A DNA stretch of 64,000 nt, from positions 2,790,001-2,854,000 of the forward strand of contig NW_020825294.1 in assembly GCF_003286085.1 (NCBI RefSeq), in the 5' to 3' direction. A program made the translations under genes and the position numbers. Positions 22,325 to 35,040 of the stretch are shown here, one piece after another. The DNA comes from Drosophila persimilis (Eukaryota > Arthropoda > Insecta > Diptera > Drosophilidae). Under the pieces are notes generated by a model. That model ran no database searches. It was given only the letters and a program-made list of their open reading frames with translations, and was not told where the DNA came from. Every line of letters starts with the position of its first letter. Positions within the stretch are counted from its first letter, which is position 1.

Positions 22325-25150
22325 AAGGTAAAACCTATACGGAGAAAATTCCCATGCCCAATCAACCCAGAAGGAAGCCCCGACCAGGCAGGAGCAATTG
22401 TTGTCGGTTCACAAAGAGCACTAAACAGGAGCTTGACCTCAGAGGGAAGGCAGAGAAAACAAAAACAAAAACAGAAAAAACGAAAACGAAAAATTAATAT
22501 AAAACTGCAATGCACTGACCTGCATTTCTTGGCTAAAACGGATAACGGGTCTGACGAGGTCTAAAAATGAAGTCGAAACGGAAATGAACAGAAATGTTAG
22601 CAACAGGGGAGTGCTTTAGCAGGACGTGCAGGAGGAGGCGCGCGGGGGGGTGCAGGAAGCTATCGTCTGATTGAAAGCATAAGCCATAGCGGATAGCGGA
22701 TAGCTGGGGGAAAAAGTTTTCCACAAAAGTAAGCTAACTTAGACATGAAAACAAACAAAACATAGCTAGAGCCAGACCCAGAGCCAGAGCCAGGAAAACC
22801 GAACCGAACAGAACCGTACAGAAATCGTACAGAACCCGAACGGAACTGAATCCTGGGCAAAGTTTTTGGCCCTTCGCACTCTGAAGGTAAACAAAATCCA
22901 AAGCAGAAAAGTAGTTGGCAACGCACGAGCTGTGTCCTGGAGTATCCTGCATGGATGGAACAGAATGGAATTGAAAATGAAAGACAACTTGACGTTGACT
23001 TCATTTCATGATTAAGTTGCCCGTATCGATTTCCTTTCCTTCTGACTTTATGATGATGAAAATGTAAGGAAGGAAGCCCTCCGCTGGCTAGGCCACCGCA
23101 AGGACCTGCGCCTGCGGTTGTCAAGCCCACCCACAAGCGCACACCCACACACACAGACATGTGACTGACTCACATTCAAAACAATAGATGACGAAAGGAG
23201 AAAAAAAAAGACCAAGAAAAGGTTGCAAAACATACATAAATTGCGAGGAAAATGTAATTGTTGAGGACATCTTGGGACTGTTATGGGTAGTCGAGTAAAC
23301 AAATAAACAAAAAAAACCCCACTGTGCCCCCCCACCCCTCTGAAATGGGGCACAAAGCGGGGCACACTGTACTTACACTTGCGGTTGATGTGTTAAGTGC
23401 TCGAAAGTTGCCAAATAAACAGTAAAACCCCCGAAAAATCAAAGGAAAAAAGGACACCTTTTAACACAACAATCTTGTGGGTCCAAAATAACAGACTCGT
23501 ATTCTCTCTCACAGTGTGGCTTAGCAGTGAAGGATGTTCGATTCTAGATGTGGGAGCTCACAAAGAAATGAGAAATATTACTAAAAAATCTATAAATTAT
23601 ATCCCCACATAGTCGCCCCCATTTCCAATGTTTTCGTTCATTTATGCCGATAGATATCGCATCCCAGGCAATGCCTAAACCCGAGCCCCGCCAAAAAATG
23701 GCAGACAGGGACAAGCGGCTGTCTGTCATATACAAAAAAAAACATACAGTACCTACACACATATTTTAGATGAAGTTTAATATGTGTAATGGCACAAACT
23801 GAAAATGTGGTTTTTATATCTCGTGCAAAAACATAAATTCATAATATCAAAATGGATGCCAGCAGTGACACAGCGCCAGGGAGGAGTTAGGCAAGCGGCG
23901 AAAAATTTTAAAACATAAATTCATAATTTATATTTACATTTTAGCAAATGTTGCCAAAGACTACATGCCACCATGCCACCAACAAGCTGCACAATATTAA
24001 ATACAATTTGCCACACACGCAACAGAAACTTTATTATTATTATTATACATTTTTCATTTGGTCGATCCAGTAGGCATCCATTAAATGGCAGGGTATATTG
24101 ATTTGTCTCTCTCCCAGTGTGGCTAAGCACCAACACCCACTCTCTCTCTCACTCTCTCTCTCAATCAATCATCTAATAAAATAAAGCAAAAATTCGTTAT
24201 GTCCTTCCATCAAAATTTATCAGTCATAGGAGAATTTACTCGGCTATTATTTAGAGATTTTAGAACGCTTTTATTTCCATTTTTGTTGCTGTGTTGCACT
24301 GTTGATAATGCGAATTTGCATATATTATAAGTCCCTGTCCCGTGTCCAATTTCCATGGCCAATGAACCGCACACAGAGACCACTACAGAGTGCTTTTCCA
24401 CCCGTTTAAGCGCTTCGTCTGTACTCAAAATGAAAATTAAATCAATTATTTATGGATTCATGGAGAGGGTACTCGCGGGGGGGGTGCGGTCAGTCCGCCA
24501 TGAAGTTTGTTTTGCAACTCTTTATATCGATTTAATTGACGCAGATTCTGGGGGGTCTTCGTCGTCTGCTGTGGTGTGAGTAATTAATAAATAATTTCCG
24601 CTTTGTATGAATATAGTTCGGGACAGATTGTGCCCCCCCTTTCCCTGGCTAGTGGCCAAGCCAGAGGCTTCTGGTTGACAGCAAACACTTTTCCCTGTTT
24701 ACTTTTGGGATCTTCAAATAGTTTGTCAATCTTCAATGACTTTAAAGTCCTTTCAAGCCATTCAACTTTGAGCAAAAATTGCTTTCATAAATGTCTGGCG
24801 GATTGATTTGGATAATTGAGAGGATTTCCAGATGAGGTTTCACTTTAATTCCTTCTCATTAATTCACATAAAATAGACTTGGAGGAGCGGGTATCCCCGA
24901 CAGTCTAGGACTCCTCTCGACTTCCGCAGTCTAGGAGGATAATAAAGAAAGACTACGGACTGATAATTCCTAGTATAAGAAGTGATCTATCACCAACAAT
25001 AATCTTGAACAGGGTGTGGCCATTCACATAAAGATGCCACTCTGATCTATATATATTATATTATTATGTTATATTATCAATGCTTTATAGGAAATGTCAA
25101 CTCGAAAACAACAGGCAGGTCGGATGCAAGAATGCTCTATGGCTCTGATC

Positions 25151-25243
25151 GATAAGCGTTGATCGATAAGCATTGGTATATAAGAGGACTTGGGCCCCTC
25201 ATCCTGCATTCAGTCCCATTCAAGTCTTTCAACGCGAATAGTC
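25151..25243 (+). promoter_or_regulatory. Duplicated FREP promoter, apparently intact
   Basis: GATAAG at 25151-25156 and 25165-25170, TATATAAG at 25177-25184, TCAGTC initiator at 25210-25215 (A at 25212), and a 32-nt leader to the ATG at 25244. Spacing is the same as in the two complete FREP genes. Its initiator fits the TCAKTY consensus better than that of the 34.9-kb gene. Confidence 0.7.
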
Positions 25244-25333
25244 ATGCAAATATATTGGATTCTGGCGCTTTTCTGCCTGCAAGTAGAAGCAGACGTTACT
25301 CTATCAACGGAAAATAGCTTCGAGAGGAGTGCT
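25244..25333 (+). pseudogene. Orphan FREP signal-peptide exon (truncated copy or alternative first exon)
   Basis: Thirty codons, MQIYWILALFCLQVEA followed by DVTLSTENSFERSA, are intact and end at a preserved GTGAGA donor (25334). They differ little from exon 1 of the 34.9-kb gene. Similarity stops 16 nt into the intron, and no Cys block, coiled coil or fibrinogen domain follows locally. Read through, the frame gives a 25190-25504 ORF whose end is unrelated sequence. It is either a dead 5' fragment or a live first exon spliced in phase 0 to a downstream FREP acceptor, for example the one at 35091 about 9.8 kb away. I cannot decide from sequence. Confidence 0.75.
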
Positions 25334-27835
25334 GTGAGAACTCAGTGCACATTTTACAAATGGTTAAATCGATGCTTAAGGGCGATTTTATCGAACCAAA
25401 TTCCATTAGTTATTAAATATGTTTTTAGTTGGGGAATTTTGAAAGTCGAGGAGTCGAGGAACACGTGGCGCGACACTGTAATACCCGTCACTCAGTTCCT
25501 ATAAAGTTGAATATTGTGATTTCTGTATATAGCTTCTAAAATATGTATATTCGTATCCTCATTCACGGGGAATCCTCTATAGAAAATTCTGGATACCATA
25601 TTAATCCATTCGTGATGCAGTTTCTGCAATCTAGTAGCTTGTTTATGACTAAGACACAAAAATGATGTTCAAGTACATATATACTGGCAAATAATAATAA
25701 TAATAATAATATAATAATATAATAATAATAATAATGGCAAATAAATACCGCCAAACTGCCATCATTCCATGCCACGAATCCATCAGAAATCTTCGATCTT
25801 ACCTACAAAAAAGAAAAAATAATAAAGAAAATATTTGCATTAGTTTGATTCGATTTTTGCATAAAATAAAACAGCTAAAGTTAATGAAATAAACATCTAT
25901 AGACCAGTCCGAAGTGTATCCACTGTACCGCACACACACACACACACGGACACTGCGTCATGGGGCAATAAAAATATCATTGCCTACTTCTATGGGCATT
26001 TGAATTATGCTTTCGGCTTTCAACTGTCAACTAAAATGCCATAAAATTTGTCCTTAAATACCAGGAATACACATTATAAATTTCACCTTTTCCCCACACA
26101 ATGGGGAGACCCACATCTGGGCTCTGGTTGGGCTCTGGTTGGGGAGAAAAAACGGAGAGAGCCCAAAGCAGATGCAAAAGACAAAGCCAAAAGGGAGAAG
26201 AAACGCCGTTCAGTAGGGAAAAATGGCCATAAATAAACAACAGGTATAAAGCGGACTTAAGAAACCCAGAATGAAACGTGGCGCGGGCTATAAAAATGCA
26301 ATTTCCTTTTGCTTTCTCCAGCAAAATGTATGTATATCAGAGCAAACATATATTACTCGCCGTGAGAGTATATAGTACTCGTGTGGCGGAAGAATAAATG
26401 CCAATACAACAGGCTGAAAGCCGCTTTAGCCGAAAATAACAAATGTCTATGCAATTTGTTCGGGCGGAGGCGCGGCAGGAACTGCTGGCCCCAAAGGTGG
26501 ATTTCTTTTTTTTGCCTTTCGACAAAGCCTCAAACAGGGACGCGTAAATTTGCAGCAGGATGCCGCAAGAAGCGCAGGAGTGCAGGAATTGCAGGAGGGG
26601 GGGAAAAAGTGCAAACAATTGCAAGCAAAAAATTCTCAACTGAAATTGAAAGGCTCTTTGCCAGACGGGGGGGCGTGCCACACATAGAGTGCCCTGTCCC
26701 GCCCCTGCCCCTGCCCAGCCGTGGGCGTGAAATGTGTAGAAAGATATACTGCCGCAGCGGAGGAAAGAATTATTGCGCCTCCTTTCAATGCCTTCGCCAG
26801 AGGGAAGTCGAAAGGCAGGTCAAAGGCAGGTCCTCCAAAAAGAGTGCCAAATGCCTGCAAGTCGAAATAAGTCAATGGAAGGAATGAATGTATGCCTGAA
26901 ACAGGGAGCGCACCTTACAGCCAGCCGTCATACGTCAGGGCTGAGCCCTGATTCAGCCTCAGGACTCCTCAATCCATTTCGATTGCAAATCTCCTAAGCG
27001 AAATCTTTCAAACCGAATAATCGGTGAAGAAATGCCCATTAGAAATGTACATCCCCAAGACCCATGGTCTACATTCGTGCCCGCACTCAAGCGCCGGATT
27101 GCAGCTAATTGGAGCTCTCGTCGGGCCACTTCCTGTGCACGAGACCCCCAGGGGAGGGGAGGGGAGGGCTTATGGCGTGGGTAGGGGATGTTGGATAATT
27201 AGCCAGAGAGCCTCCCCACCTGGCAGGCACATCTCTAACTCCGACTACAATGTGGCCCGCTCAATCACCCTCACTTCAGCGGCTTCTAGATATTCATTTT
27301 GGTGGCTCGTGCACTGCTTGGGTCCTTGAAACTCAAGGACTTCTAAACCACTGATAAATAATGAAAGTACGACAATACTTTGGAGGTTAAATTTGAATAT
27401 TTTGGATTATTCAGGCAGGCTTCGGCTTTTACTTTGGCAAAAACTTTCCGATTTTGCACCACTCTTCCTTTTAAAACCATTTTATACAACAAATTGAATG
27501 TTAATAGATGGTTTATTGATGCCTTAACATCAATTTGAGAACATTACCAGGGCAATGTGGCATTTGCCTGCTTTATAAATAATTTTTACTCAAGTCAACC
27601 ACAAATTTGGATTGGTCTGGGCAACAACACTTTTCGGATTCGTGCAAACAGCTGACGCAGCCCGATTCGGCTGCAGATGCATCGGAAAATAGTCCAAATT
27701 GTGCGCTCAACAGCATTTATTGGGCGTTTAACTGTACATGCGGGAAAATGTGACCATATTCGCGAAAACGCGAGCACCACAAAACGAAAACGGAACGTTT
27801 TGGCTGAAAACAGGAGCCTGCATATTAAGTATTGA

Positions 27836-28300
27836 TTTTTTAAATTAATGTAGAAATTTATGCTTAATCATCTTTATTACATTTTTTATATAATTAACTT
27901 TATTATTTTATATTATTATTATTTTTATATTATTATTATTTTTATATTATTATTATTTATGATTATAGTATTATAGAAGTTATTATAAATGTATTTGCAA
28001 GTTTTTTATTTTTATATTTTAAGTTTTATTATTTTTTATATTTATATTTAATTTTAAATTTTTTTTTTTATTTAGTTTTGTTTATTTTTTTATAAAAATG
28101 TATTTATTTAAAAAAAAATATTTTTTTTTTTTTTTAATTTTTTGTGCTTTATTTTTATTTTATTTTTTTATAAAATTGTATTTATTTTTTTAAAAACTTT
28201 TTTTTATTTTAATTTTTTGAACTTTATTTTTATTTTATTTTTTATTTATTTTTTATTTAATTTTTTTATATTGTTTTCCTTTTACTTTTTGTTTTTAAAG
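27836..28300 (+). repeat. T-rich, low-complexity island
   Basis: Long TTTATTTTTATTATT-type runs, strongly T over A on this strand, so A-rich in the kuz transcript. The Phe/Leu/Ile frame crossing it is not a protein signature. Confidence 0.85.
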
Positions 28301-30353
28301 ATATGGAAGACCCGCGAAATGACTGTAAAGAAAATGCGTCCCGGTCCGCGACAGACTCTCGCAGCCTCGCGCTCTCCTGCTGGTACTGCTTGAACATCCC
28401 TCGAGTGCTCGGGCGAAGAAAAAGATATTTGCTTGCTCAACAGTTTGCTTTGGCTTTAAACTATCCCCCGTATTGTAGGGCGCACACACACACAGTGGAG
28501 CACAGGGAGCACTGAATGCGCGTTGGCCTTTATCTGCCCTGCATATCAAATGAGAGCCAAGACGGGGGACAGGACGGGGCGCCGTCTTGGACTAGAGTCG
28601 GAGCACACTTTATGGCATTTCTTTTGCAACATCTTGATAATGACCAGTGACCTCAATACCGCAACGACAGAGCGAAAGAGGGAGGGAGGGAGGAAGGGAG
28701 GAAGGGAGGAGAAACACACTTTCACTTCCTGTGCAGGCCATGAGTCCTTCCTGCCACTGGCTGCATGCCACATGCTCTCTCTCTCTCTCTCTCTCGGTCT
28801 CTCTCTCTCTGGGCAACACTTTCGCTTCTGTGTATGCATTTAATGTAAATTTTTCACACTAAACACGTGCATAAATCATCACGAGGCAGAGAGCGAGCGA
28901 GTGAGCTCAACTTTAGCTCAAGGCTAAGTTGGAGATCCAGCTGCATATCCCCACCCCCCAGTAATGTCACCTGTACATTAAAGCCAGGCCGAGAGGCGAG
29001 AGCCTCCTCCCACAGAGGTGCCAGCCATTACACTGAGCGAAATCCATGCAAAAGGCAAGTGTATCCTCGAAAGAAGTATCTGGCTGTGTTTTCTTCCGTG
29101 CATGGAAATGCATATAAAATAATAATAATAATAATAATGCAACATGCAACCTGGCAAAATTTCGCACACAACCCAGGACACTTGTCCTGATTATGTGGCA
29201 GCAGCAGCGGCATTCAAGGGGCAGGACGAGCACAGAGAGAGAGACAGAGAGAGAGAGAGAATTGTGGAAACTGCAGGCTGCCACCACCGCAACCACCGCA
29301 AAGGACAGTCACAGTTGGTGGTTGCAACAGCAACAGCAGCTGCAACTTGCATTTTGTCCTCCTGGCAAACATTTGTTTTGACAGACGATGGGGCAGGGGG
29401 CAGGGGGCAGGCGGCAGGAGGCACAAGAGCTGAGCCCCTCAGCCATTTAAATTTATGTCTATTTGTGCTGCCTGCCGCCTGCCGCCCTGAAAGGGTTCTG
29501 CAATCGTCCTTAATGATACTCCAAATTGTTATCCTGGGCGTTGATGTGTTTATCGTTATATTTATGCCCCCAATGCTGGGACGCCTGCCTGTGTCCATTA
29601 ATTCTCACATTAGCATTTGGGGCAGCCTTTGGTGGGTGAAAGAGGGGCAATGAAATCAACAGATTATGCGGTAGCGGCTTCGTGGCCTTTAATTGAGGAT
29701 CACTTAATATAAATGGGGTGTAAATATCGTATCACAGCGATGGGAGAGGCTCTTCTTGCAGGCACTCTTGAGCACACGCTCTTTCCATTACTCCGATCAC
29801 TCTCGCAGCAGACTCTCTCGCTCTTTTGCTTTCCAGGCCTCGCTCTCAGCAAAAAGTACGGTTCCCTGTTGAAACTATACAAAGGATGGTCCGCTTACCC
29901 TCATTCGGGTCTTATTTTACGCTCAGCTTTACTGAGAGCGTTGATGAGAGAGTGAGAACGAAAAGAGAGCGCATTGCGAGAGCGAACGACCATTTTGTAA
30001 GGCCAAGGGAATGAAATAACGAAAGCAAAGTCCCAAGGCTTACACTTGGAGAAAAAAAAAGAAATACACTTATTTTAAAAATAATCATACGGCTTTTAAA
30101 TACAAAAAAAATTTACCATTTCTATTCGAAATATAAAATAATCAAAATATGTAATATATTTATTTGAAATATGAAATATGAAATATCAGGCGAATAAATC
30201 TCAGCAGAACTCTTTCTCGTGGATATTTTTGGATTAACTTCAACTTTTTAATCATTTTGAAGCTCTTGTGAACCGCTGAACGATGCTCCGAAATCGTCGC
30301 CAGACCATTGGAGATCGAATATTGGACAGTTCCACAGAAATAGAACGTAGTAC

Positions 30354-30403
30354 GAGTCCTTGTGCAAAAAAAAAAGTGACCTTATGGGCACTTACAAGGA
30401 CTC
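30354..30403. repeat. Short perfect inverted repeat
   Basis: GAGTCCTTGT (30354-30363) and ACAAGGACTC (30394-30403) are exact reverse complements around a 30-nt loop with an A run. It could be part of a decayed element end. Confidence 0.6.
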
Positions 30404-33229
30404 ATCAAGAAGTGCCCCAAGTGCCACTTTGTTCGGCTTAGTTTTCAAAAATGTTACAAAATAATGCAACAAAATGACGCTTATAAAAAATAATAAAATC
30501 TTATAGAAAATTGATTTCTTTATTGGATCACCTTATTTTTCCTTTAAAAATCGCAATGGATAATCTCTGAAAACAGCAGCAAACTCGAAAGTTATGGCTG
30601 TGCCAACACTCCCGGACGGCACTGTATGTTTCAATCAAATATAATGTGAAAATATAAGTGAAAAGACTTTATTTTTGCCATTTCAGGGCTTTAATTTCTG
30701 AGTTTATTTTTAATATAAAAATCTTCTCTGAACGACTACTCTATACCCTTTATTTCAGATTGTATTCTTTCGATTATGGCGTGGTCCTGAAACTGCAACT
30801 TTTATAAATAGCTGTGAAAAATATGCCTTACTTAAAGTAAGGACTCGTTCCCCACATGTCCTCGCGGCCCCAAACTCTTCAGAGCAACCTCGTAATTAGC
30901 CCGATTCCTGCGAAATGTATCTACAAGTACGGTATTTACACATTCCAAGCGTAAAGAGGGTCCCCAGCTAAGGACTTGAAACTTTAATTAGCCAGCGGGA
31001 GAATAAGGAGAATAAGGACAGGCCAGTCTTGAGGATAAATGGGGGGGGGGGGGGGGGGGTATTTTGTTTTCAATTCTATTTTCATGCACACACACACACA
31101 CACTTTGATATAATTAGCGGCATTAGCCATTAAGTAATTTTAAAAATTAATCAGCAAAAGGAGCAGCGGCTTCCTGCAGGAGCTACAGGACTTGGCCGGT
31201 GGCTAAGAATAACCCAATTAGCACTTAACACATGGCAGCATGGCTAAGAGAGCAGCCAAAACAGTTAGGTAAATAAATGGCAACAGAAGCTCAATTGATG
31301 GGTGGGAGCACGTGCACGTGTCCTCCTGGCATTACGTTAAATGTTTTCGAAAGCCAAAACCAAGGACCAAAACGGGGGCCAGAGACTTTCAATTTCCCGG
31401 GCAGCCAAAAAGCCAGACATCAGCGGAAAAAGCAGCAGGCAACTTGGAAACTAGCACAAGGACGTGTGCCACAGCCCGCCCGCCCCCCAGCCACATCTCA
31501 CTTCATCCCACAGCGTACAGGACCTCCAATCTTGGCGCTCAAGTGGCGTACGTGCTATGCGCCGTTCCACCGATTCGTAGGGATATCGACAGGCAGTATC
31601 TCTGCCCCTCCAGGGTAATCTCAGGCCAAAGATTTATGCTTGGAAAACTCCCACTAAATTTTGCAAAATCAGCGAAAACCAAATCGAAATTATATAATTA
31701 AAATATTGAATAGGTAGAAATCTAGAGGCTACAAATCAGGGCTAGCCAGTGGAAAACCGACTGGGGGAAAACCGACTTGGGGGGGGAATGTTAAAATCAA
31801 CTATTGGCAGGCAGCTGTCAGCTGCAAGGAGCCCCAAGGAGCAGCGAAAACAATGAAAGGAAAATCTTCGAAGGAAAACTGTCTAGAAAAGCAACTTCTT
31901 TCCCAAACAAAAGATACAGAGAGAGAGAGAGAGAGAGAGAGTGAGAGAGAAAGGCAGAGATGTGCTTATGAAAACATTACATCATAAGCAGTCCGTGGCA
32001 GTATCCTCCTCCTCCTTCGAGCCACTGTCTGGGCCCTGACGCCACATCTTCTGACAGTGAAATGCGCTTCTGGCAAAATATTTGCCAAAATCTAATAAAT
32101 TACACAACGAAACCCAGACAAATACCAGCCGCAGGGAAGGTCTGTTTGAGTATTTAACCAGACATACCAACGATAGGGAGTGCTCTCTCCCCCTCTGATT
32201 AAAGACTAAATCCCTACAATTAGATGGAAAGGTAATGTACATTCTAGTGGGCTTAAAGCTGTTCCTCGCCTGAAAGGAAAAACAAAAACCCTCCAGACTG
32301 AGGGGGAAAGATGAGTTCTTGGCCGTTGTCAATAGTTCATTTAATTTATTTCAATGAACAATTGGTACATAACTTTTGGATCATTAAGCATATTTTTGAG
32401 AGAAGATCTGGCGTCTGGCGTCTGGCTTGGCAATATTTCAAAGGCTCTGAGTTTTGATGGAACATCGAGGCAAGGACAAAGTTTTCGCTCTCGCACTATA
32501 TGTATATTGTATATTCAAATTGTTTTGTGTTGCTGTTTGGTGTCTGTCGGAAGGAACACCAAACTTTACAGCCACATTCATTTCATTCGTGAACAATGGG
32601 TACCACTCCGCTGCCTGATGGCCAAAAAGTTCACAGATGAGTTACTAATATGTTAATAATATTTGCCATAAATCGCGCAACGAATAGACTAGACGAGACT
32701 GCAGGCGACTGCAACTAGAAAAGTGTGTAAACTGAATCAACTTTCGATGGGGGTTGGCGAAGGGAAACCTCCTCGAATGGGCAAAGTTTTTTAATTGGCG
32801 AAAAGTCAAAGGAAATGGTGCCCTGGAGTTGCACTAAGTGCATATGACAGGGACAGGGACAGGCACAGGGACTGGGGGGGTACGACGTCAAGTCGAGAGT
32901 ATTTTCAATTAAAAAACTTCGACAGCGAGCACCTTTTGTGAAGGACTTTCTCTCTTTCTCTCTCCAAAGTTCTAATTACAAATGTTCCTTATTCTTCTCT
33001 CTCTCTCTCGCTCTCCCTCTCTCTTTTGTCAAAGAGTTGCCCCGAGTATTCTTCTGTAGAACATTTCCCTTTGACGAAGTTCTCTTTTCAGAAAAAATAT
33101 TAATATAAAAAAATGCGAAGCTGAAAATAAAATTATATTCAATTATACATATTTCCGTTTTTCGGGGAATATCCAAAAAAAAAAAAAGATAGATATATTG
33201 GAAAATAATACAACAAAAAACCATAATTC

Positions 33230-33830
33230 TAAACCATTATTAATACTCGAGATAGCAGAAAAATTGTAAGGAAAATACCAGAAAATACTAGAAAATATAC
33301 CACAAACATGCATGTACCCATAATTGTGTGAAGTTTTCATAATATTCGAGATAGCAGAACAATTTTACGAAAAATACCAGAAAATACCAGAAAATACTAG
33401 AAAATAAACCAAAAAATACAAAAACATACTTATTGCAATGGATGTATATTTTATACGAAATAGGACAATACTATAAACAGAAAATACTAAATAATATACC
33501 AAAAAACAATACAATACATCCGATGTGCATCATGCATGTACGAAAAACACTACAAATTATACTAGAAAATACACCACAGTATAAAATACACCCCTAAACT
33601 TTCATATGGCGCATGATATTAGAAAAATACTTATATTTTCAAGATATAAATACATATACTAGAAAATAAAAAAAACACCATACTTGCATGCAATCGTTTA
33701 GTATTTTTTTATAAAATATACCAGATAAAGTCATAGTTGAATGACGTTTTTTTTAGTGCACATTATAACAGGACATTACTAGAAAATATACCAGAAAATG
33801 CCACATAGCATACTTTTCTTCAGAATAGAC
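33230..33830 (+). repeat. Degenerate ACCAGAAAATACTAGAAAATA array
   Basis: About 600 bp of imperfect units built on ATACCAGAAAATACTAGAAA with interspersed CATGCATGTAC words. Reverse-complement style units (TATTTTTGGTATTTT, CTGGTATATTTTCT) occur at 37620-38210, on the far side of the 34.9-kb FREP. Confidence 0.7.
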
Positions 33831-34653
33831 AAAAAAAAAGCTAATTCTTTCAGTAAAAAAAAAAACAAAAAAAACTCCAAACTAATTTAATATTTTTCAA
33901 AAAATTAGAAAGATTCATCCCCATTTTCTTTAATTATAAACGCGAAACTCGTGAACTGCTCGAAAAGTTCAGAAACATAGCCAGAAACTTTATAATTACA
34001 CAGATTTATTTGCATACCAGAAACTTACCTAAAACTAGGCTTCATTTAACTAACGATTTCACCGCCGTAACCTATGCAAACACACGCCCCAGTACCAGGA
34101 CCACTACCAGGACCAGGACCAGAGGAACCACCCACCAAAACCGCAGCAAACCCTCGTCCACAATCCACATCTCCGCCCACTTCTTGGCAGGAGAAGACCA
34201 AAAGCCAGAGACCGAGCCAGAGCCAGAGCCAAGCAACATCATGTCAAGTACAAAATTGCCTTCGCCACTTGAGAAACTTTATGCACTCTCCTCGCCGGAG
34301 TGCAACATAAATTGCCAACAGTTAGGCGGTTCGGGGCGGGGCTACCTCTGGTCAGAACTCAACGGGACTTGTAATTAAAAGTAGTTCCCCCCCCCCCTAC
34401 AAAACGAATGCCAAAAACGTACGGAAAACAAAATGCAAACGAATAAAATTAAAGGCCCACAATGGGAGGTAATTATTAGTTCCCGTTCAGGCTATCATTC
34501 CCTCAGTCACGGGCCACATGGCCAGCAAGGAGGAGGTGTGGGTGGTGGGAAGTGATTCGAAAATACTCGTAGAACTAAAGTCCAATGAAAAATTAATATA
34601 CACAACAATAAATAATAAGAGGTTTGATGAACCTGCACACTGATATAAAACAT

Positions 34654-35040
34654 ATAATACCTAGTATAAGAAGTAATCTATCACCAACAATAATCTTGAA
34701 CAGGGTGTGGCCATTCACATAAAGATGCCACTCTGATCAATATATATTATATTATTATGTTATATTATCAATGCTTTCTAGGAAATGTCAACTCGAAAAC
34801 AACAGGCAGGTCGGATGCAAGAATGCTCTATGGCTCTGATCGATAAGCGTTGATCGATAAGCATTGGTATATAAGAGGACTTGGGCCCCTCATCCTGCAT
34901 TCAGTGTGGTTCAAGTCTTTCAACGGGAATAGTCATGCAAATATATTGGATTCTGGCGCTTCTCCTCCTGCAAGTAGAAGCAGACGTGACTCTATCGACG
35001 GAAAATAGCTTCGAGAGGAGTGCTGTGAGAACTCAGTGCA
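34654..35040 (+). repeat. 387-bp FREP 5' duplication, copy 2 (in the complete gene)
   Basis: Partner of 24963-25349. Further upstream (about 34575-34653) the words AAGTCCAAT, ACAATAAAT, GAACCTGCACACTGAT and ACATATAAT resemble the region before the 11.8-kb FREP. The complete genes therefore share more upstream sequence with each other than the orphan copy retains. Confidence 0.9.
34842..34934 (+). promoter_or_regulatory. Core promoter and leader of the 34.9-kb FREP
   Basis: Two GATAAG sites (34842-34847 and 34856-34861) within a repeated TGATCGATAAGC word, TATATAAG at 34868-34875, initiator-like TCAGTG with its A at 34903, and a 32-nt leader. The GATA pair suggests fat body, blood-cell or gut expression; this is inference from the family of factors that bind it. 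Confidence 0.7.

Larger units (their letters stand above)
16750..24960. other. Non-coding spacer
   Basis: No supported gene in this 8.2-kb stretch. It holds the tandem duplications and minisatellites listed separately, long CT/GA tracts (18463-18490, 19591-19618, 22287-22320), a (TGTATC)n run near 20090-20113 and poly-pyrimidine blocks. The frames reading Leu/Phe-rich or Arg/Glu-rich proteins are products of these tracts. Confidence 0.55.
24963..25349 (+). repeat. 387-bp FREP 5' duplication, copy 1 (orphan)
   Basis: Near-identical, without visible indels, to 34654-35040. It starts in a TAAT(T/A)CCTAGTATAAG word, covers paired GATAAG sites, TATATAAG, initiator, leader and the signal-peptide exon, and ends 16 nt into the intron at CTCAGTGCA. 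Sequence on both sides is unrelated to the flanks of the other copy. Confidence 0.93.
25350..34650. other. Non-coding spacer between FREP copies
   Basis: No supported gene. Just after the orphan exon, ACACGTGGCGCGACACTG and ATACCCGTCACTCAG resemble subterminal pieces of INE-1-like Helitron remnants. The stretch also holds ATA repeats (25690-25733), a T-rich island (27836-28300), CT/GA tracts near 28.7-28.8 and 31.9 kb, a 19-nt G run (31041-31059), an inverted repeat (30354-30403) and an ACCAGAAAATA array (33230-33830). Confidence 0.5.

Noticed and set aside
23512-23545. A true tRNA gene from the A-box and B-box-like words
   Set aside because: The boxes are too close together for a tRNA, and no acceptor stem pairing was found.
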